Positions 22,928-32,558 of a DNA stretch of 64,000 bases are shown one piece after another. A program made the translations under genes and the position numbers. The DNA lies in contig CAZTCB010000003.1 in NCBI GenBank assembly GCA_964612455.1, forward strand, positions 1 through 64,000, given 5' to 3'. Each line of letters begins with the position of its first letter. Within the stretch, counting starts at the first letter, position 1. The notes beneath the pieces are model-generated. The model saw only the letters and a program-made list of their open reading frames with translations. It did no database searches and was not told where the DNA came from. This DNA is from SFEB01 sp964612455. Its GTDB lineage: Bacteria; Bacillota; Clostridia; Christensenellales; CAG-314.

Positions 22928-23440
22928 ATGACTACCTTAAAAAACCAAGGAAAAACAAAACTGTCGACAACTCGCTTTTTTTGCTACAACGGCATTATCG
23001 CCGCGGTATATCTGGCTTTGGTATACGTATTTCAATTTATGAGTTTCGGCACCGTGCAATTCAGAATAGCGGAATGCTTAACCATACTGCCGGCGTTGTT
23101 TCCATTTAGCACTGCGGGGCTTGCCGTAGGGTGTTTTTTAAGCAACATGGCGTCGACATGGGGGTGGATAGACGTCATATCCGGCACCTTGTGTACCGTG
23201 GTGGCAGGGCTGTTGACGTCGGTAATAAAAAAACCTTATTTTGCCACATTGCCGCCTATATTGATAAACAGTTTCGTTTTACCTCTCGTCTGGTTTTTGT
23301 TTGCAGGCGAAACCGCCTATTGGGTAAACGTACTGTGGGTACTAATCGGTCAAACGATTGTACTGTACCTCCTCGGTATTCCGTTGTATTATCTTGCAAA
23401 AAAACATCTGGCGCCTATCGTATACGGCAACGCGCAATAA
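22928..23440 (+). CDS. queT: QueT, queuosine-precursor ECF transporter S component
   Basis: 170 residues with five or six membrane helices. QueT-type signatures: YNGIIAAVYLALVY, GTVQFRIAECLTILPALFP and GCFLSNMASTWGWIDVISGTL. Imports preQ0/preQ1 or queuine for tRNA queuosine. A second ATG at 22922 (MLMTT) is possible, but 22928 fits the predicted transcription start. No que biosynthesis genes in the window. Confidence 0.9.
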   Translation: MTTLKNQGKTKLSTTRFFCYNGIIAAVYLALVYVFQFMSFGTVQFRIAECLTILPALFPFSTAGLAVGCFLSNMASTWGWIDVISGTLCTVVAGLLTSVIKKPYFATLPPILINSFVLPLVWFLFAGETAYWVNVLWVLIGQTIVLYLLGIPLYYLAKKHLAPIVYGNAQ

Positions 23441-23479
23441 TTCCACCCCGTCCATATCGATTTGAAAATTTTAGCAACT

Positions 23480-23506
23480 AAAAAAACCTCGAGAGTACTC
23501 GAGGTT
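23480..23506. terminator. Bidirectional terminator
   Basis: AAAAAACCTCGAG pairs with CTCGAGGTTTTTT around a short AGTA loop; separates convergent queT and the gene ending at 23526. Confidence 0.9.
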
Positions 23507-23525
23507 TTTTATCTTTCATCATGTT

Positions 23526-23987
23526 TTAAACGTCCGCAGCGTCTAGTATTTCGTTATCGTCGTCACCGAAAAGTTCTCTTTTTTTCTTGTCGTATTCTTC
23601 TTGCGTTATCATTTTTTCCTTTAACATTGTTTCATATCCGACAAGCATTGCTATTTTTTCTTTTTGCTCGGAGGAAACGTTATTCATACAATCTTTGACG
23701 TTCAGCATAGAATTTTTCCAGATGAACAATGCCAAGGGTACCAATATGGCGGGGAAACCCGTACCAAACATGTCAAAGTAATCGGCAAAGTATCCAATTT
23801 CCTTATCGCCAGTATCTATACAAAAATAGCACACCGTATATCCTATCAAGAGCATAGTCATAACGACGGTCAAAATCACCATCGATTTTTTTGACATTTT
23901 CTTTTTTGCGGTGAATGTAAATACTATAGCAAAAACGTAATATACCACACAAATAATCATATAGACAATCTTAATCTTATCTATCAT
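23526..23987 (-). CDS. Membrane protein with SHOCT-like tail
   Basis: 153 residues. Three hydrophobic segments (about 5-27, 36-58, 72-92) precede a cytoplasmic tail whose end, LKEKMITQEEYDKKKRELF, matches the short C-terminal (SHOCT) oligomerisation motif. ATG 23987 with AGGTG six bases upstream is preferred to GTG 23996. Function unknown. The following 23988-24201 contains no gene that I can support. Confidence 0.8.
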   Translation of the reverse strand: MIDKIKIVYMIICVVYYVFAIVFTFTAKKKMSKKSMVILTVVMTMLLIGYTVCYFCIDTGDKEIGYFADYFDMFGTGFPAILVPLALFIWKNSMLNVKDCMNNVSSEQKEKIAMLVGYETMLKEKMITQEEYDKKKRELFGDDDNEILDAADV

Positions 23988-24201
23988 GCGAAACACCTAC
24001 CGTTTTCTTCTCCGTCAAGTTTATCAATCATTAAAACTTCCCTTTTATGTGATTTTAGCATATCTTTACAAGAAAAGCAATTCAACCGCTATTTTTTTTG
24101 CTTGTTTAGTATCGTTAGTTACAAAAACATGAAATTTGTCAACAAAGCAAAACCCCGAAAGTTGTTGCACTTTATTTTTTATGGACTTTAGCAGAGAACG
24201 T

Positions 24202-27033
24202 TTAGCTAACGCTGTCGTCTTGTTTTAACATTCTTTTTAAAAAACGTCCGGTATAACTATCGGGACATTCCGAAACTTTTTCGGGAGTGCCGCAGACCAC
24301 GAGGTTTCCGCCCTTGTCGCCGCCTTCCGCACCGAGGTCTATGATATTGTCGGCAACTTTGATGACGTCGAGATTGTGCTCAATCACCACTACCGTGTTG
24401 CCCTTTGCTACAAGTGCTTGAAGTATCTGTATCAGTTTTTCGACGTCGGCGGTAGCGAGCCCCGTCGTGGGTTCATCAAGAAGGTAAATGGTGTTACCCG
24501 TGTTGCGTTTACTGAGTTCCGTACTGAGTTTGACGCGTTGCGCCTCGCCACCCGAAAGGCTGGTGGCAGACTGACCGAGTTTGACGTAACCGAGACCGAC
24601 GTCGTACAAAGTCTGAAGTTTGTTTTTTATCGGAGAAATGTTTTCAAAAAACTTTAATGCGTCCTCTACGCGCATGTCGAGGACGTCGGCAATGTTTTTA
24701 CCCTTATACTTGACCTGCAACGTTTCGCGATTGTAGCGCGCGCCGTGACACACCTCGCAAGGGACGTAAACGTCGGGGAGAAAGTTCATTTCTATTTTTA
24801 GTATGCCGTCGCCGCTACAGTTTTCGCACCTGCCGCCGCTGACGTTAAAACTGAACCGACCTGCGGTATAACCGCGTTCTTTTGCGTCGGGCGTGGACGC
24901 AAAAAGTTTTCGGATATGGTCAAACATACCCGTGTAGGTTGCGGGATTGCTACGGGGCGTGCGACCGATAGGCGACTGGTCTATCACTATGGCGTTGTCA
25001 AAATACTCGCTACCCGTTATTTGCCTGCAATCCGTCTTTTGAAAACGAGCGTGATTGAGTTTATTTAAGAGGTACGGGGCAAGAATTTCGTTGATAAGAC
25101 TGCTTTTTCCGCTACCCGACACTCCCGTAACGACGGTCAGTAACCCCACGGGTATCTCCACGTCGATATTTTTTAAATTGTTTTTGGTCGCGCCGAAGAT
25201 TTTTATGCTTTTGCCGTTGCTCCGACGTCTTTCGGACGGGACGGGTATCGATTTTTTACCGCTAAGGTACTGTCCCGTGACCGATTGCTCGCAATTCATC
25301 ACATCCTGAGGCGTACCGCAAACGACTACCTGTCCGCCATGAACGCCGGCACCCGGACCGATATCCACTACGTAATCCGCCGCACGGATTGTATCTTCGT
25401 CATGCTCTACTACTATGACGGTGTTGCCGAGATCGCGCAAATTGCAAAGGGTATCTATCAACTTTTGATTGTCGCGCTGGTGTAAACCTATACTCGGTTC
25501 GTCCAAAATGTACAATACTCCCGTAAGCCCGCTACCTATCTGCGTGGCAAGTCGTATACGCTGTGCCTCGCCGCCCGACAAAGTACCCGCGCCGCGGTTG
25601 AGCGTTAAGTAATCGAGACCTACGTCACACAAAAATTTGAGGCGCGCTTTAATTTCCTTAAGCAAAACGCCGGCGATGGTCTGTTGGGTTTCCGTCAACT
25701 GCAGTCCGTTGAAAAACTCAGACATTTTATTCATCGGCAATTCGCAAATCTCCCAGATGTTTTTGCCGCCGACCTTGACGGACAAGACTTCTTTTTTCAA
25801 CCTTTTGCCATGGCATGTAGGACAAGGCATGGTAACGAGGTATTTTTCATACTCGCGCTTGACTATTTCGCTGGTCGTTTCGGCATAACGCCGCTCGAGC
25901 ATAGGGACTATACCCTCCCACTTTGCCATATAGTAACCGGCGGACGTGCTGCCCTCGTAGTCAAAACGAATACGCTCGCCCTTGCTACCGTACATTATCG
26001 CGTCGTAAGCGTTTTTTGGCAATTGGCTCACGGGGACGTCGCACGAAAAACCGTAATGACGGGAAAGCGACTTGAAATAATAATCTATACGAGAACCGTT
26101 TTCAAAATTAAATCCCATCATGCGAATCGCACCCTCTGAAATGCTCTTCGTTTTGTCGGGAATAATAAGGTTTTCGTCAAAACGTTGTTTAAATCCCAAT
26201 CCCGCACAATCGGGGCAAGCTCCGAACGGACTGTTGAAACTAAACATACGCGGCTCTAACTCTTCTATCGTCACACCGCAATCGGGACAGGCATATTTGG
26301 TAGAAAACAATATTTCGTCGGTACCCGTGTCGATTAAAACAAGCCCGTCGGCAAGTTTTATCGCTGTCTCGAGACTATCGTAAAGACGTTGTTGAACGTT
26401 ATCTTTAATAACGATGCGGTCGACTACGACGGATATGGTGTGTTTTATTTGTTTGTCGAGGACAATTTCTTCGTCCAGAGTTTTTATCTCGCCGTCGACT
26501 TTAACTCGCACGAAACCTTGTTTTTTATACCCCTCGAACAACGTGCGATACTCGCCCTTGCGACTGCGCACGACGGGAGCAAGAACCTGTATTTTCGTCC
26601 CGTTACCGAGTGCGGTTACTCTGTCGGCAATCTGGTCGACGGTCTGGCGAGAAATTTCTTTGCCGCAATCGGGGCAATACGGGGTACCGATACGAGCGTA
26701 AAGCAAACGGATATAGTCGTATATCTCCGTAACCGTGCCGACCGTGCTGCGAGGATTGTTGTTGGTGGACTTTTGGTCGATGGATATCGCAGGCGAAAGC
26801 CCCTCTATCGACTCGACGTCGGGTTTGTCCATTTGCCCCAAAAACTGACGGGCATAAGCCGAAAGGCTCTCGACGTATCGACGCTGACCTTCCGCAAAAA
26901 TAGTATCGAATGCAAGACTGCTTTTTCCGCTGCCCGAAATGCCCGTAAACAAAACGAGTTTGTTACGAGGTATCGTAAGGGACACGCCCTTGAGATTGTT
27001 TTCTCTTGCGTTTTTAATAATGATATCTTTCAT
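24202..27033 (-). CDS. uvrA: Excinuclease ABC subunit A
   Basis: 943 residues. UvrA dimer finds DNA lesions and loads UvrB. Two ABC ATPase domains: GISGSGKSSLAFDT (about 32-45) and GVSGSGKSSLINE (about 640), signatures LSGGEAQRIRLA and LSGGEAQRVKLS, zinc modules CPDCG...CPDC, CPTCHGKRL and CENCSGDG...CEVCHGARY. Encoded 42 bp behind uvrB. No LexA box seen; the operon may start at panT or coaX. Confidence 0.98.
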   Translation of the reverse strand: MKDIIIKNARENNLKGVSLTIPRNKLVLFTGISGSGKSSLAFDTIFAEGQRRYVESLSAYARQFLGQMDKPDVESIEGLSPAISIDQKSTNNNPRSTVGTVTEIYDYIRLLYARIGTPYCPDCGKEISRQTVDQIADRVTALGNGTKIQVLAPVVRSRKGEYRTLFEGYKKQGFVRVKVDGEIKTLDEEIVLDKQIKHTISVVVDRIVIKDNVQQRLYDSLETAIKLADGLVLIDTGTDEILFSTKYACPDCGVTIEELEPRMFSFNSPFGACPDCAGLGFKQRFDENLIIPDKTKSISEGAIRMMGFNFENGSRIDYYFKSLSRHYGFSCDVPVSQLPKNAYDAIMYGSKGERIRFDYEGSTSAGYYMAKWEGIVPMLERRYAETTSEIVKREYEKYLVTMPCPTCHGKRLKKEVLSVKVGGKNIWEICELPMNKMSEFFNGLQLTETQQTIAGVLLKEIKARLKFLCDVGLDYLTLNRGAGTLSGGEAQRIRLATQIGSGLTGVLYILDEPSIGLHQRDNQKLIDTLCNLRDLGNTVIVVEHDEDTIRAADYVVDIGPGAGVHGGQVVVCGTPQDVMNCEQSVTGQYLSGKKSIPVPSERRRSNGKSIKIFGATKNNLKNIDVEIPVGLLTVVTGVSGSGKSSLINEILAPYLLNKLNHARFQKTDCRQITGSEYFDNAIVIDQSPIGRTPRSNPATYTGMFDHIRKLFASTPDAKERGYTAGRFSFNVSGGRCENCSGDGILKIEMNFLPDVYVPCEVCHGARYNRETLQVKYKGKNIADVLDMRVEDALKFFENISPIKNKLQTLYDVGLGYVKLGQSATSLSGGEAQRVKLSTELSKRNTGNTIYLLDEPTTGLATADVEKLIQILQALVAKGNTVVVIEHNLDVIKVADNIIDLGAEGGDKGGNLVVCGTPEKVSECPDSYTGRFLKRMLKQDDSVS

Positions 27034-27075
27034 CAATCTGTTTCCGTCCGATTTTTTATTAGCGTTGCATCCTGC

Positions 27076-29076
27076 CTATTTACCCTCGGGTTTGGACTTA
27101 GTCCTATGCTTTTTACTTTTGGCGTCTTGCAATCGTTTTATTTGGTTTGCAATCTGCGCAGACTGTTCTCTCAGTACTATCGCGCGTTCAAAGTCAAGAT
27201 TGCTCGCGGCTATCTTCATTGCCGAAGTAACCTTGCTCAATTGCTCGGTCAAATCTGCTATGGTGGAGGTGTCCGACGCTTTTTGGCTGATATTCAACGT
27301 GTTTTTTGCCTCATGCACTATGGTGCGAGGCACTATGCCGTTGGCCTTGTTAAAGTCGTCCTGTATCTTGCGACGACGGTTTGTTTCGTCTATCGCACGG
27401 CGCATGCTGCCCGTAACAACGTCGGCATACATGATAACACGACCTTTCGCATTACGCGCCGCCCTGCCTATCGTCTGTATCAGACTCGACTCGCTGCGCA
27501 AAAAGCCCTCTTTGTCGGCGTCGAGTATGGCAACCAGCTCCACTTGAGGTATATCCAAACCCTCTCTCAAAAGGTTGATGCCGACCAGTACGTCAAAATC
27601 GCCGTTTTTTAGCGCGCCGACTATCTCAACGCGCTCCAACGTATCTATATCGCTGTGCATATAGCGTACGCGCACGTCGCGTTGGGCAAGATAATCCGTA
27701 AGCGACTCCGCCATACGTTTGGTCAGCGTAGTGACCAAAACTCGTCCCCCGTCTTTGGTAACTTGGTTGATTTCGCCGAGCAAGTCGTCTATCTGCCCGT
27801 CGATTTTTCGTACCGACACCTCGGGATCGAGCAACCCAGTCGGACGAATAACCTGTTCAACCACCTGCCCCGCCTGTCCGAGCTCGTACTCGTCGGGAGT
27901 GGCCGAAACGCAAATCAACTGCCCGACGCGAGCGTCAAACTCTTCAAACTTTAGCGGGCGATTGTCATAGGCGGATTTCAACCTGAAACCGTATTGTACG
28001 AGATTGTCTTTTCGCGCTCTGTCACCGTTGTACATACCCCGTACTTGCGGCAATGTGATGTGACTCTCGTCTACGAAGGTCAAAAAGTCCTCGGGAAAGT
28101 AATCCAGCAACGTGTACGGGGGCTGTCCTACCTGCCGTCCGTCAAAATAACGAGAGTAGTTTTCAATACCGCTGGTATATCCCATCTCTTTTAACATTTC
28201 GAGGTCGTAATTGACGCGTTGATTGAGCCGATACGCCTCTATGCCCTTGCCCATAGCCTCAAGCTCCGCAACTTCTGTTTCTTTGTCCTTTGCGATATGA
28301 GAAAGGCAACTCTCCATAGTGCCGCCAGACACTATATAGTGCGTCGCGGGAAAAACGAAACAGTGCAACAAAGTACAAATCGTTTTGCCCGATACCGCCT
28401 CGTTTTCGGTAATACGCTCTACTTCGTCGCCGAAAAACTCTATCCTGACGGTTTTTTCCGAGCTGTCTGCGGGAAAAACCTCCACTATATCGCCGCGCAC
28501 CCTAAAAGTACCACGTCTGAAATCGACGTCGGCTCGCTTGTACTGCATATCGACGAGTTTTGCTATCACTTCTTCCCTCGTCACAGAGTCGCCGGGGCGC
28601 AACGAAAGGCTCATTTTGTAATACTCGCCCGGTGCGCCGAGACCGTAAATGCAACTGACCGACGCAACGACTATCGTATCGCGTCTTTCAAACAAACTAC
28701 ACGTTGCGGAATGGCGAAGTTTGTCTATCTCGTCGTTGATAGACAGCTCTTTTTCTATATAAAGGTCTCGACTCGGAATATAACTCTCGGGCATATAGTA
28801 GTCGTAATAACTGACGAAAAACTCAACGCGGTTTTCGGGAAAAAACTCTCTGAACTCGTTGCACAACTGAGCCGCCAAAGTTTTATTGTGGCTTATTATA
28901 AGCGCGGGACGATTTGTCTCCGCGATGACGTTTGCCATAGTAAAAGTTTTACCGCTACCCGTCACGCCGCGCAAAACCTGAGTGCGCAAACCGTTGTTGA
29001 CGCCCTCAACCAATTTTTTTATGGCTTGCGGTTGATCGCCGCAAGGTTTATAGTTTGATACGAGTTTAAAGTCCAT
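27076..29076 (-). CDS. uvrB: Excinuclease ABC subunit B
   Basis: 666 residues, usual length. Helicase-like damage verifier. Walker A GVTGSGKTFTMANVI (about 38-52), beta-hairpin YYDYYMPESYIP, DESH motif (FVDESHITLPQ), motif VI QTIGRAARNAKG and the C-terminal UvrC/UvrA-binding UVR helix (LDFERAIVLREQSAQIANQIK). AAGG precedes ATG. Same operon as uvrA. Confidence 0.98.
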   Translation of the reverse strand: MDFKLVSNYKPCGDQPQAIKKLVEGVNNGLRTQVLRGVTGSGKTFTMANVIAETNRPALIISHNKTLAAQLCNEFREFFPENRVEFFVSYYDYYMPESYIPSRDLYIEKELSINDEIDKLRHSATCSLFERRDTIVVASVSCIYGLGAPGEYYKMSLSLRPGDSVTREEVIAKLVDMQYKRADVDFRRGTFRVRGDIVEVFPADSSEKTVRIEFFGDEVERITENEAVSGKTICTLLHCFVFPATHYIVSGGTMESCLSHIAKDKETEVAELEAMGKGIEAYRLNQRVNYDLEMLKEMGYTSGIENYSRYFDGRQVGQPPYTLLDYFPEDFLTFVDESHITLPQVRGMYNGDRARKDNLVQYGFRLKSAYDNRPLKFEEFDARVGQLICVSATPDEYELGQAGQVVEQVIRPTGLLDPEVSVRKIDGQIDDLLGEINQVTKDGGRVLVTTLTKRMAESLTDYLAQRDVRVRYMHSDIDTLERVEIVGALKNGDFDVLVGINLLREGLDIPQVELVAILDADKEGFLRSESSLIQTIGRAARNAKGRVIMYADVVTGSMRRAIDETNRRRKIQDDFNKANGIVPRTIVHEAKNTLNISQKASDTSTIADLTEQLSKVTSAMKIAASNLDFERAIVLREQSAQIANQIKRLQDAKSKKHRTKSKPEGK

Positions 29077-29123
29077 TTCGCCTTATTGTTTTTTGCTTTT
29101 TCTTCCCTTTATAGCATGTCCAG

Positions 29124-29897
29124 TCAACGCTTGTTGCAATTGTAAACGATGTTTAACCCCTCGAGCGACAGACCTCTGTCCACCACGTCAAAAAACTTCT
29201 TTCCGTCAAAATCCAAAAGCTGACTCAAACCGCCAGTTGCGATGACTTTACAATCGGGGTTTCCGAGCTCTTTTTTTAGTTTATCCACGATATACTCCAC
29301 CTGCCCCGTCATGCCGTATATGACTCCGCTTTGAATGGCTTTTATCGTAGTATTGGCGAGAACGTTTTCAGGGCGACACAGCTCCACCTCGGGCAAACAC
29401 GCCGTAGAGGACGCAAGTCCCTTGATACCCGTCTTGATACCGACGGTGATACAACCGCCGAGAAACTCGTTTTTTTCGTTAACCACGTTAAACGTAGTTG
29501 CCGTGCCGAAATCGATAAGGATAAACGGCGCACCGTATTTTTTACACGCGGCGACGCAATTGACTATCCTGTCGGCTCCGAGCTCACGCGGATTTTCGTA
29601 CCTGACGTTCAGTCCCGTTTTTATCCCCGGTCCCACTATGAGCGGAGTAAAACCGAAGTAGTACTCGAGCATGTGCGTAATGGTATAGTTGAGCTGAGGG
29701 ATAACGCTGCTCACGACTCCCCCGCTGATTTGCGAAAGCTCTATCTGTTCGGAACGCATCAACTGCCGTATAATACTGCCGTGTTCGTCGCTGGTACGGG
29801 TGACGTCGGTAGAAATGCGCCAACTGTACCGCAATTCGTACTTTTCAAAAAGACCTATTTTTATATTAGTATTACCTATATCTATCGCTATTATCAT
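29124..29897 (-). CDS. coaX: Type III pantothenate kinase
   Basis: 257 residues. First step of CoA synthesis. IAIDIGNTNIKIGLF (phosphate loop with catalytic Asp), GPGIKTGLNVRYENPRELGADRIVN and DFGTATTFNVV are diagnostic of CoaX. Starts 6 bp behind panT, a clear substrate-matched pair: uptake, then phosphorylation of pantothenate. Confidence 0.97.
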   Translation of the reverse strand: MIIAIDIGNTNIKIGLFEKYELRYSWRISTDVTRTSDEHGSIIRQLMRSEQIELSQISGGVVSSVIPQLNYTITHMLEYYFGFTPLIVGPGIKTGLNVRYENPRELGADRIVNCVAACKKYGAPFILIDFGTATTFNVVNEKNEFLGGCITVGIKTGIKGLASSTACLPEVELCRPENVLANTTIKAIQSGVIYGMTGQVEYIVDKLKKELGNPDCKVIATGGLSQLLDFDGKKFFDVVDRGLSLEGLNIVYNCNKR

Positions 29898-29903
29898 AGT
29901 CGT

Positions 29904-30575
29904 TTACTCCGATTTGTCAGTTTCGAGCAACGGGCTGCGCATTGCTTCTTCCCGCGCACGCTTGACGTTGTCTCCGTCGATACCGAGTTTTAATCCGCGC
30001 CTTACGCCTTTTACGACCAACGGCACAAAGACGAGACTGACGAGATACTCGGGAATGATATTTGTAAATATTACCGCTTTAATCGTGACGACGAGGGCAG
30101 TATACTCCTCTCCGACGATACTTTTGCCCACGTTAAGCGCGGACAAAAACAAAACGGTATTGAGCACAAGCCCGACAAAAACCGCGGCAACCATAGCAAT
30201 ATGCTGGTTTTTAGACGATTTTTTATCCTTTAAAAAGTAAAGAAGCAATTTGTAAACCGCAAACGCGCCTATCCCGACAAGACAACGAGGCAAAACGTAA
30301 ATCGAAATACTCGAAACGCCAAACGTGGCAAACGTCGGTTCGCCAAACATAAAAGCTTTTAAAAAACTCGCCAATCCGAAAAATACGCCCGTCAAAAAAG
30401 CAATTAACCATTCGTCAAAAATAAGACAAAGACTGAAAGTAACGAGCAACACCACTGCCGCCATCGATACGGGCAATGCCAGACTAAAAAGCTTGTCTAT
30501 CATCATCGCCAAAAAAATAACGGCAAAGTAAATCGCGCAAAGCGCAACCCTGAAAGATTTTTTCCCGAAATCCAT
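29904..30575 (-). CDS. panT: ECF transporter S component, probable pantothenate (PanT)
   Basis: 223 residues, six predicted membrane helices and a charged C-terminal tail. Weakly conserved like all S components; the helix pattern (CAIYFAVIFLAMMIDKLFSLALP, EWLIAFLTGVFFGLASFLKAF, LPRCLVGIGAFAVYKLL) fits. Pantothenate is inferred from the 6-bp link to coaX. AGGAG precedes ATG. Its 90-nt leader is structured. Confidence 0.85.
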   Translation of the reverse strand: MDFGKKSFRVALCAIYFAVIFLAMMIDKLFSLALPVSMAAVVLLVTFSLCLIFDEWLIAFLTGVFFGLASFLKAFMFGEPTFATFGVSSISIYVLPRCLVGIGAFAVYKLLLYFLKDKKSSKNQHIAMVAAVFVGLVLNTVLFLSALNVGKSIVGEEYTALVVTIKAVIFTNIIPEYLVSLVFVPLVVKGVRRGLKLGIDGDNVKRAREEAMRSPLLETDKSE

Positions 30576-30579
30576 AAAA

Positions 30580-30664
30580 AGTGTCTCCTGCGCGCCGAAT
30601 AGCGGTCGCGCGGCGTTTTTTAAACGTTCCCAAACGATAGTACCGCTTGCAAAGCAATACGGTC
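30580..30664 (-). promoter_or_regulatory. Structured leader of panT-coaX
   Basis: Between the promoter and the start codon are two hairpins: one around GCTTTGC (ACCG..TTGC ttt GCAA..CGGT, about 30643-30664) and a GC-rich one of GCGCG/CGCGC blocks (about 30587-30612). No known riboswitch class recognised. Confidence 0.4.
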
Positions 30665-30672
30665 TGTCGTTT

Positions 30673-30701
30673 ATTGTACCACAGTGTCTTTCGTTTGTTA
30701 A
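30673..30701 (-). promoter_or_regulatory. Promoter of panT-coaX
   Basis: Minus strand TTAACA (30696-30701), 17-bp spacer, extended -10 TGG-TACAAT (30673-30678). Confidence 0.75.
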
Positions 30702-30806
30702 TCGTTTAAAAAAACTATTTTTTGAAAACTTTTATCGTCACACGGCAAAGAGATAAAACGTAAACTAATGTAGACGGTTTCGTCAATATATTTACGGAGG
30801 TAAAAA

Positions 30807-31052
30807 ATGTTTAGCAATATGTTTGGCTCACCCGATGACAATCAAGGCAACGGCTGCGGTTGCCCCAATATCTGCGGTTGCAACTGCACCTGGATATTTT
30901 TGATTATTCTGTTTTTGTGTTGCTGCTGCGGCGGAAAATCCAAAAACCTTAATCTCAACATAAACCCGTGTTGTCTTCTCCTTGCGTTGGCTTTGTTGGT
31001 ATGTTGCGGCGGTATCTCTTTCCGCCCGTGCCAGAAAACAAATTGTCAGTAA
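30807..31052 (+). CDS. Small cysteine-rich membrane protein
   Basis: 81 residues with 15 cysteines. N-terminal GNGCGCPNICGCNC cluster, a first hydrophobic helix ending LFLCCCCGG, an NLNLNINP linker, then a second hydrophobic segment CCLLLALALLVCCGG and C-terminal RPCQKTNC. ACGGAGG eight bases before ATG makes translation certain. Own terminator. No family recognised; Cys-rich short proteins of this sort are often spore-associated, but that is a guess. Confidence 0.8.
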   Translation: MFSNMFGSPDDNQGNGCGCPNICGCNCTWIFLIILFLCCCCGGKSKNLNLNINPCCLLLALALLVCCGGISFRPCQKTNCQ

Positions 31053-31063
31053 AGTACTTAAGC

Positions 31064-31095
31064 AAAAAAACGCACCCGTCCGGGTGCGTTTTTTT
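31064..31095. terminator. Bidirectional terminator
   Basis: AAAAAAACGCACCCG and CGGGTGCGTTTTTTT with a TC loop; between the Cys-rich gene and ypeB, overlapping the ypeB stop by two bases. Confidence 0.93.
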
Positions 31096-32536
31096 ACATT
31101 ACGGTATAACCGAGTTTGTCTTCTATTATCTTTAATATCTCTATTTCTTTACCCGTGTCGGCTGAAATATATACCAAAAACCGTTCATCTCCGTTTTTGA
31201 CGCGGATTTCGTAACACATTTTTTCGTCCGCGCCGTCGGGAACGATACACAACTCGGTACGCTCTATCTCCGCACTTTTTTCAACGCACCCACGAGCCTG
31301 TTCGGCTGAAATAGCCGGCGAAACTGGCTGACGTAGACGATGATTTGCCAAATACGCGAATGCGTCTACTCCCACGACGGTACAATCGTCGGCGTCGAGA
31401 ACCATCTTTACCATATCGGTATACACGTTTAAACCGTTTTGCTTGGCAATCATATTGACGTAAACCCTTCCCTCTATCGGTTCCGACGTCCACATAGGCA
31501 TGACGTCGTATCCTAAGGCTTTGGCCGCATCTGTCGCAGCCTGACAACATGCACATTCTAAATCGTCACCCGTGTCGCTTGATTTGTCGTCTTTACTATA
31601 AACTGCCGCGGAAGAAACCAAAGCCGAGTCGATTTTTTCGCCGTCTTTGACAAGCTCGATAACGGTACCGTCCGTAGCCGTGACGACGGAATACTCGTTT
31701 TCGTTTAAAACCGCGTCGAAACGATATGCATGTGCTTTTTCGTCGTTGTTTATTTCCGCTTTAAACTCGACGGAAGAAACTTTACCGAGTCCCGACAATG
31801 CCGTCTTTAACGCCTTCGTCGCGTCGTCTTTCAACAAAACCTCTCGGTTAACCGTCTTTTTTGCAATACTGTCGCTAAAAGGTCCGTCGTAAACGAGTTG
31901 TGGATAATCAAACGTAGTTTCGTCTATATCCTCCAACTTTATCTCCATAGTACCGTTTTCGTCAAAAGCCTGCTCCGATACGTCACCGTCGCCAAGTACT
32001 ACCCCGTCTACGGCTGTTTTTAATTTTTTGCCTACTTTCCTCAAGTTTTTCAGGCTGTCTTTTTGCTCGTCGGTAAGTTTTCCGTTGTCTGCAACGTAAT
32101 GCGCGAGCGAGCTGCAATAGTCTCCCAGTTGATTAAAATACTTTGCGGCGTTTCCCGATATTTCCTGCGAAACGGGCAATACAGACACGTCGGTTACGGC
32201 GGCTGACGCTATTCCGTCCGTTTCGGTCAGGATTTTGCCGATAAAAGCACTGTCGTTTGACACAAGCAGTTTGCCCAAGTTGGCATCGGCGTTGTTCAAC
32301 CCGTCCGAAAGCCTGAACAAACTCTCTCTATAAAAGTTTAACGCTTGTCTCTTGTAGTAGTCTTCGCCTTTGATTTCGGTTTTGCTCACCTTTTCAAACC
32401 TGAACGAAAACAATACGCACGTCGCGACGGATAGCAACGCCACTATACCGAAAAACCATGTCCACACGGTAATACTTTTGCAACATGAGTTGCCGTCGGT
32501 TTTATTTTTGTTTTTGTCTGAATTTATATATCTCAT
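31094..32536 (-). CDS. ypeB: Germination protein YpeB
   Basis: 480 residues. One membrane anchor (about 24-46), an N-terminal helical domain, then PepSY-like repeats. YPQLVYDGPFSDSI (about 218-231) is the YpeB hallmark. YpeB stabilises and localises SleB in the spore. Encoded 22 bp behind sleB with GGAGG upstream of the ATG. Length slightly above B. subtilis YpeB. Confidence 0.95.
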   Translation of the reverse strand: MRYINSDKNKNKTDGNSCCKSITVWTWFFGIVALLSVATCVLFSFRFEKVSKTEIKGEDYYKRQALNFYRESLFRLSDGLNNADANLGKLLVSNDSAFIGKILTETDGIASAAVTDVSVLPVSQEISGNAAKYFNQLGDYCSSLAHYVADNGKLTDEQKDSLKNLRKVGKKLKTAVDGVVLGDGDVSEQAFDENGTMEIKLEDIDETTFDYPQLVYDGPFSDSIAKKTVNREVLLKDDATKALKTALSGLGKVSSVEFKAEINNDEKAHAYRFDAVLNENEYSVVTATDGTVIELVKDGEKIDSALVSSAAVYSKDDKSSDTGDDLECACCQAATDAAKALGYDVMPMWTSEPIEGRVYVNMIAKQNGLNVYTDMVKMVLDADDCTVVGVDAFAYLANHRLRQPVSPAISAEQARGCVEKSAEIERTELCIVPDGADEKMCYEIRVKNGDERFLVYISADTGKEIEILKIIEDKLGYTVM

Positions 32537-32558
32537 CTATTATTTCCTCCCGTGGACT

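Noticed and set aside
23988..24201. Possible small gene or RNA in the gap before uvrA's end
   Set aside because: AT-rich with no promoter, ribosome site, stable hairpin or conserved motif that I could support.
26389..27612. Long plus-strand open frame (407 codons) opposite uvrA/uvrB
   Set aside because: It lies antisense to two certain genes, has no ribosome site and its protein is arginine/valine-rich in the way of a shadow frame.
28219..29058. Plus-strand open frame of 279 codons opposite uvrB
   Set aside because: Antisense shadow; the uvrB motifs on the other strand are unambiguous.
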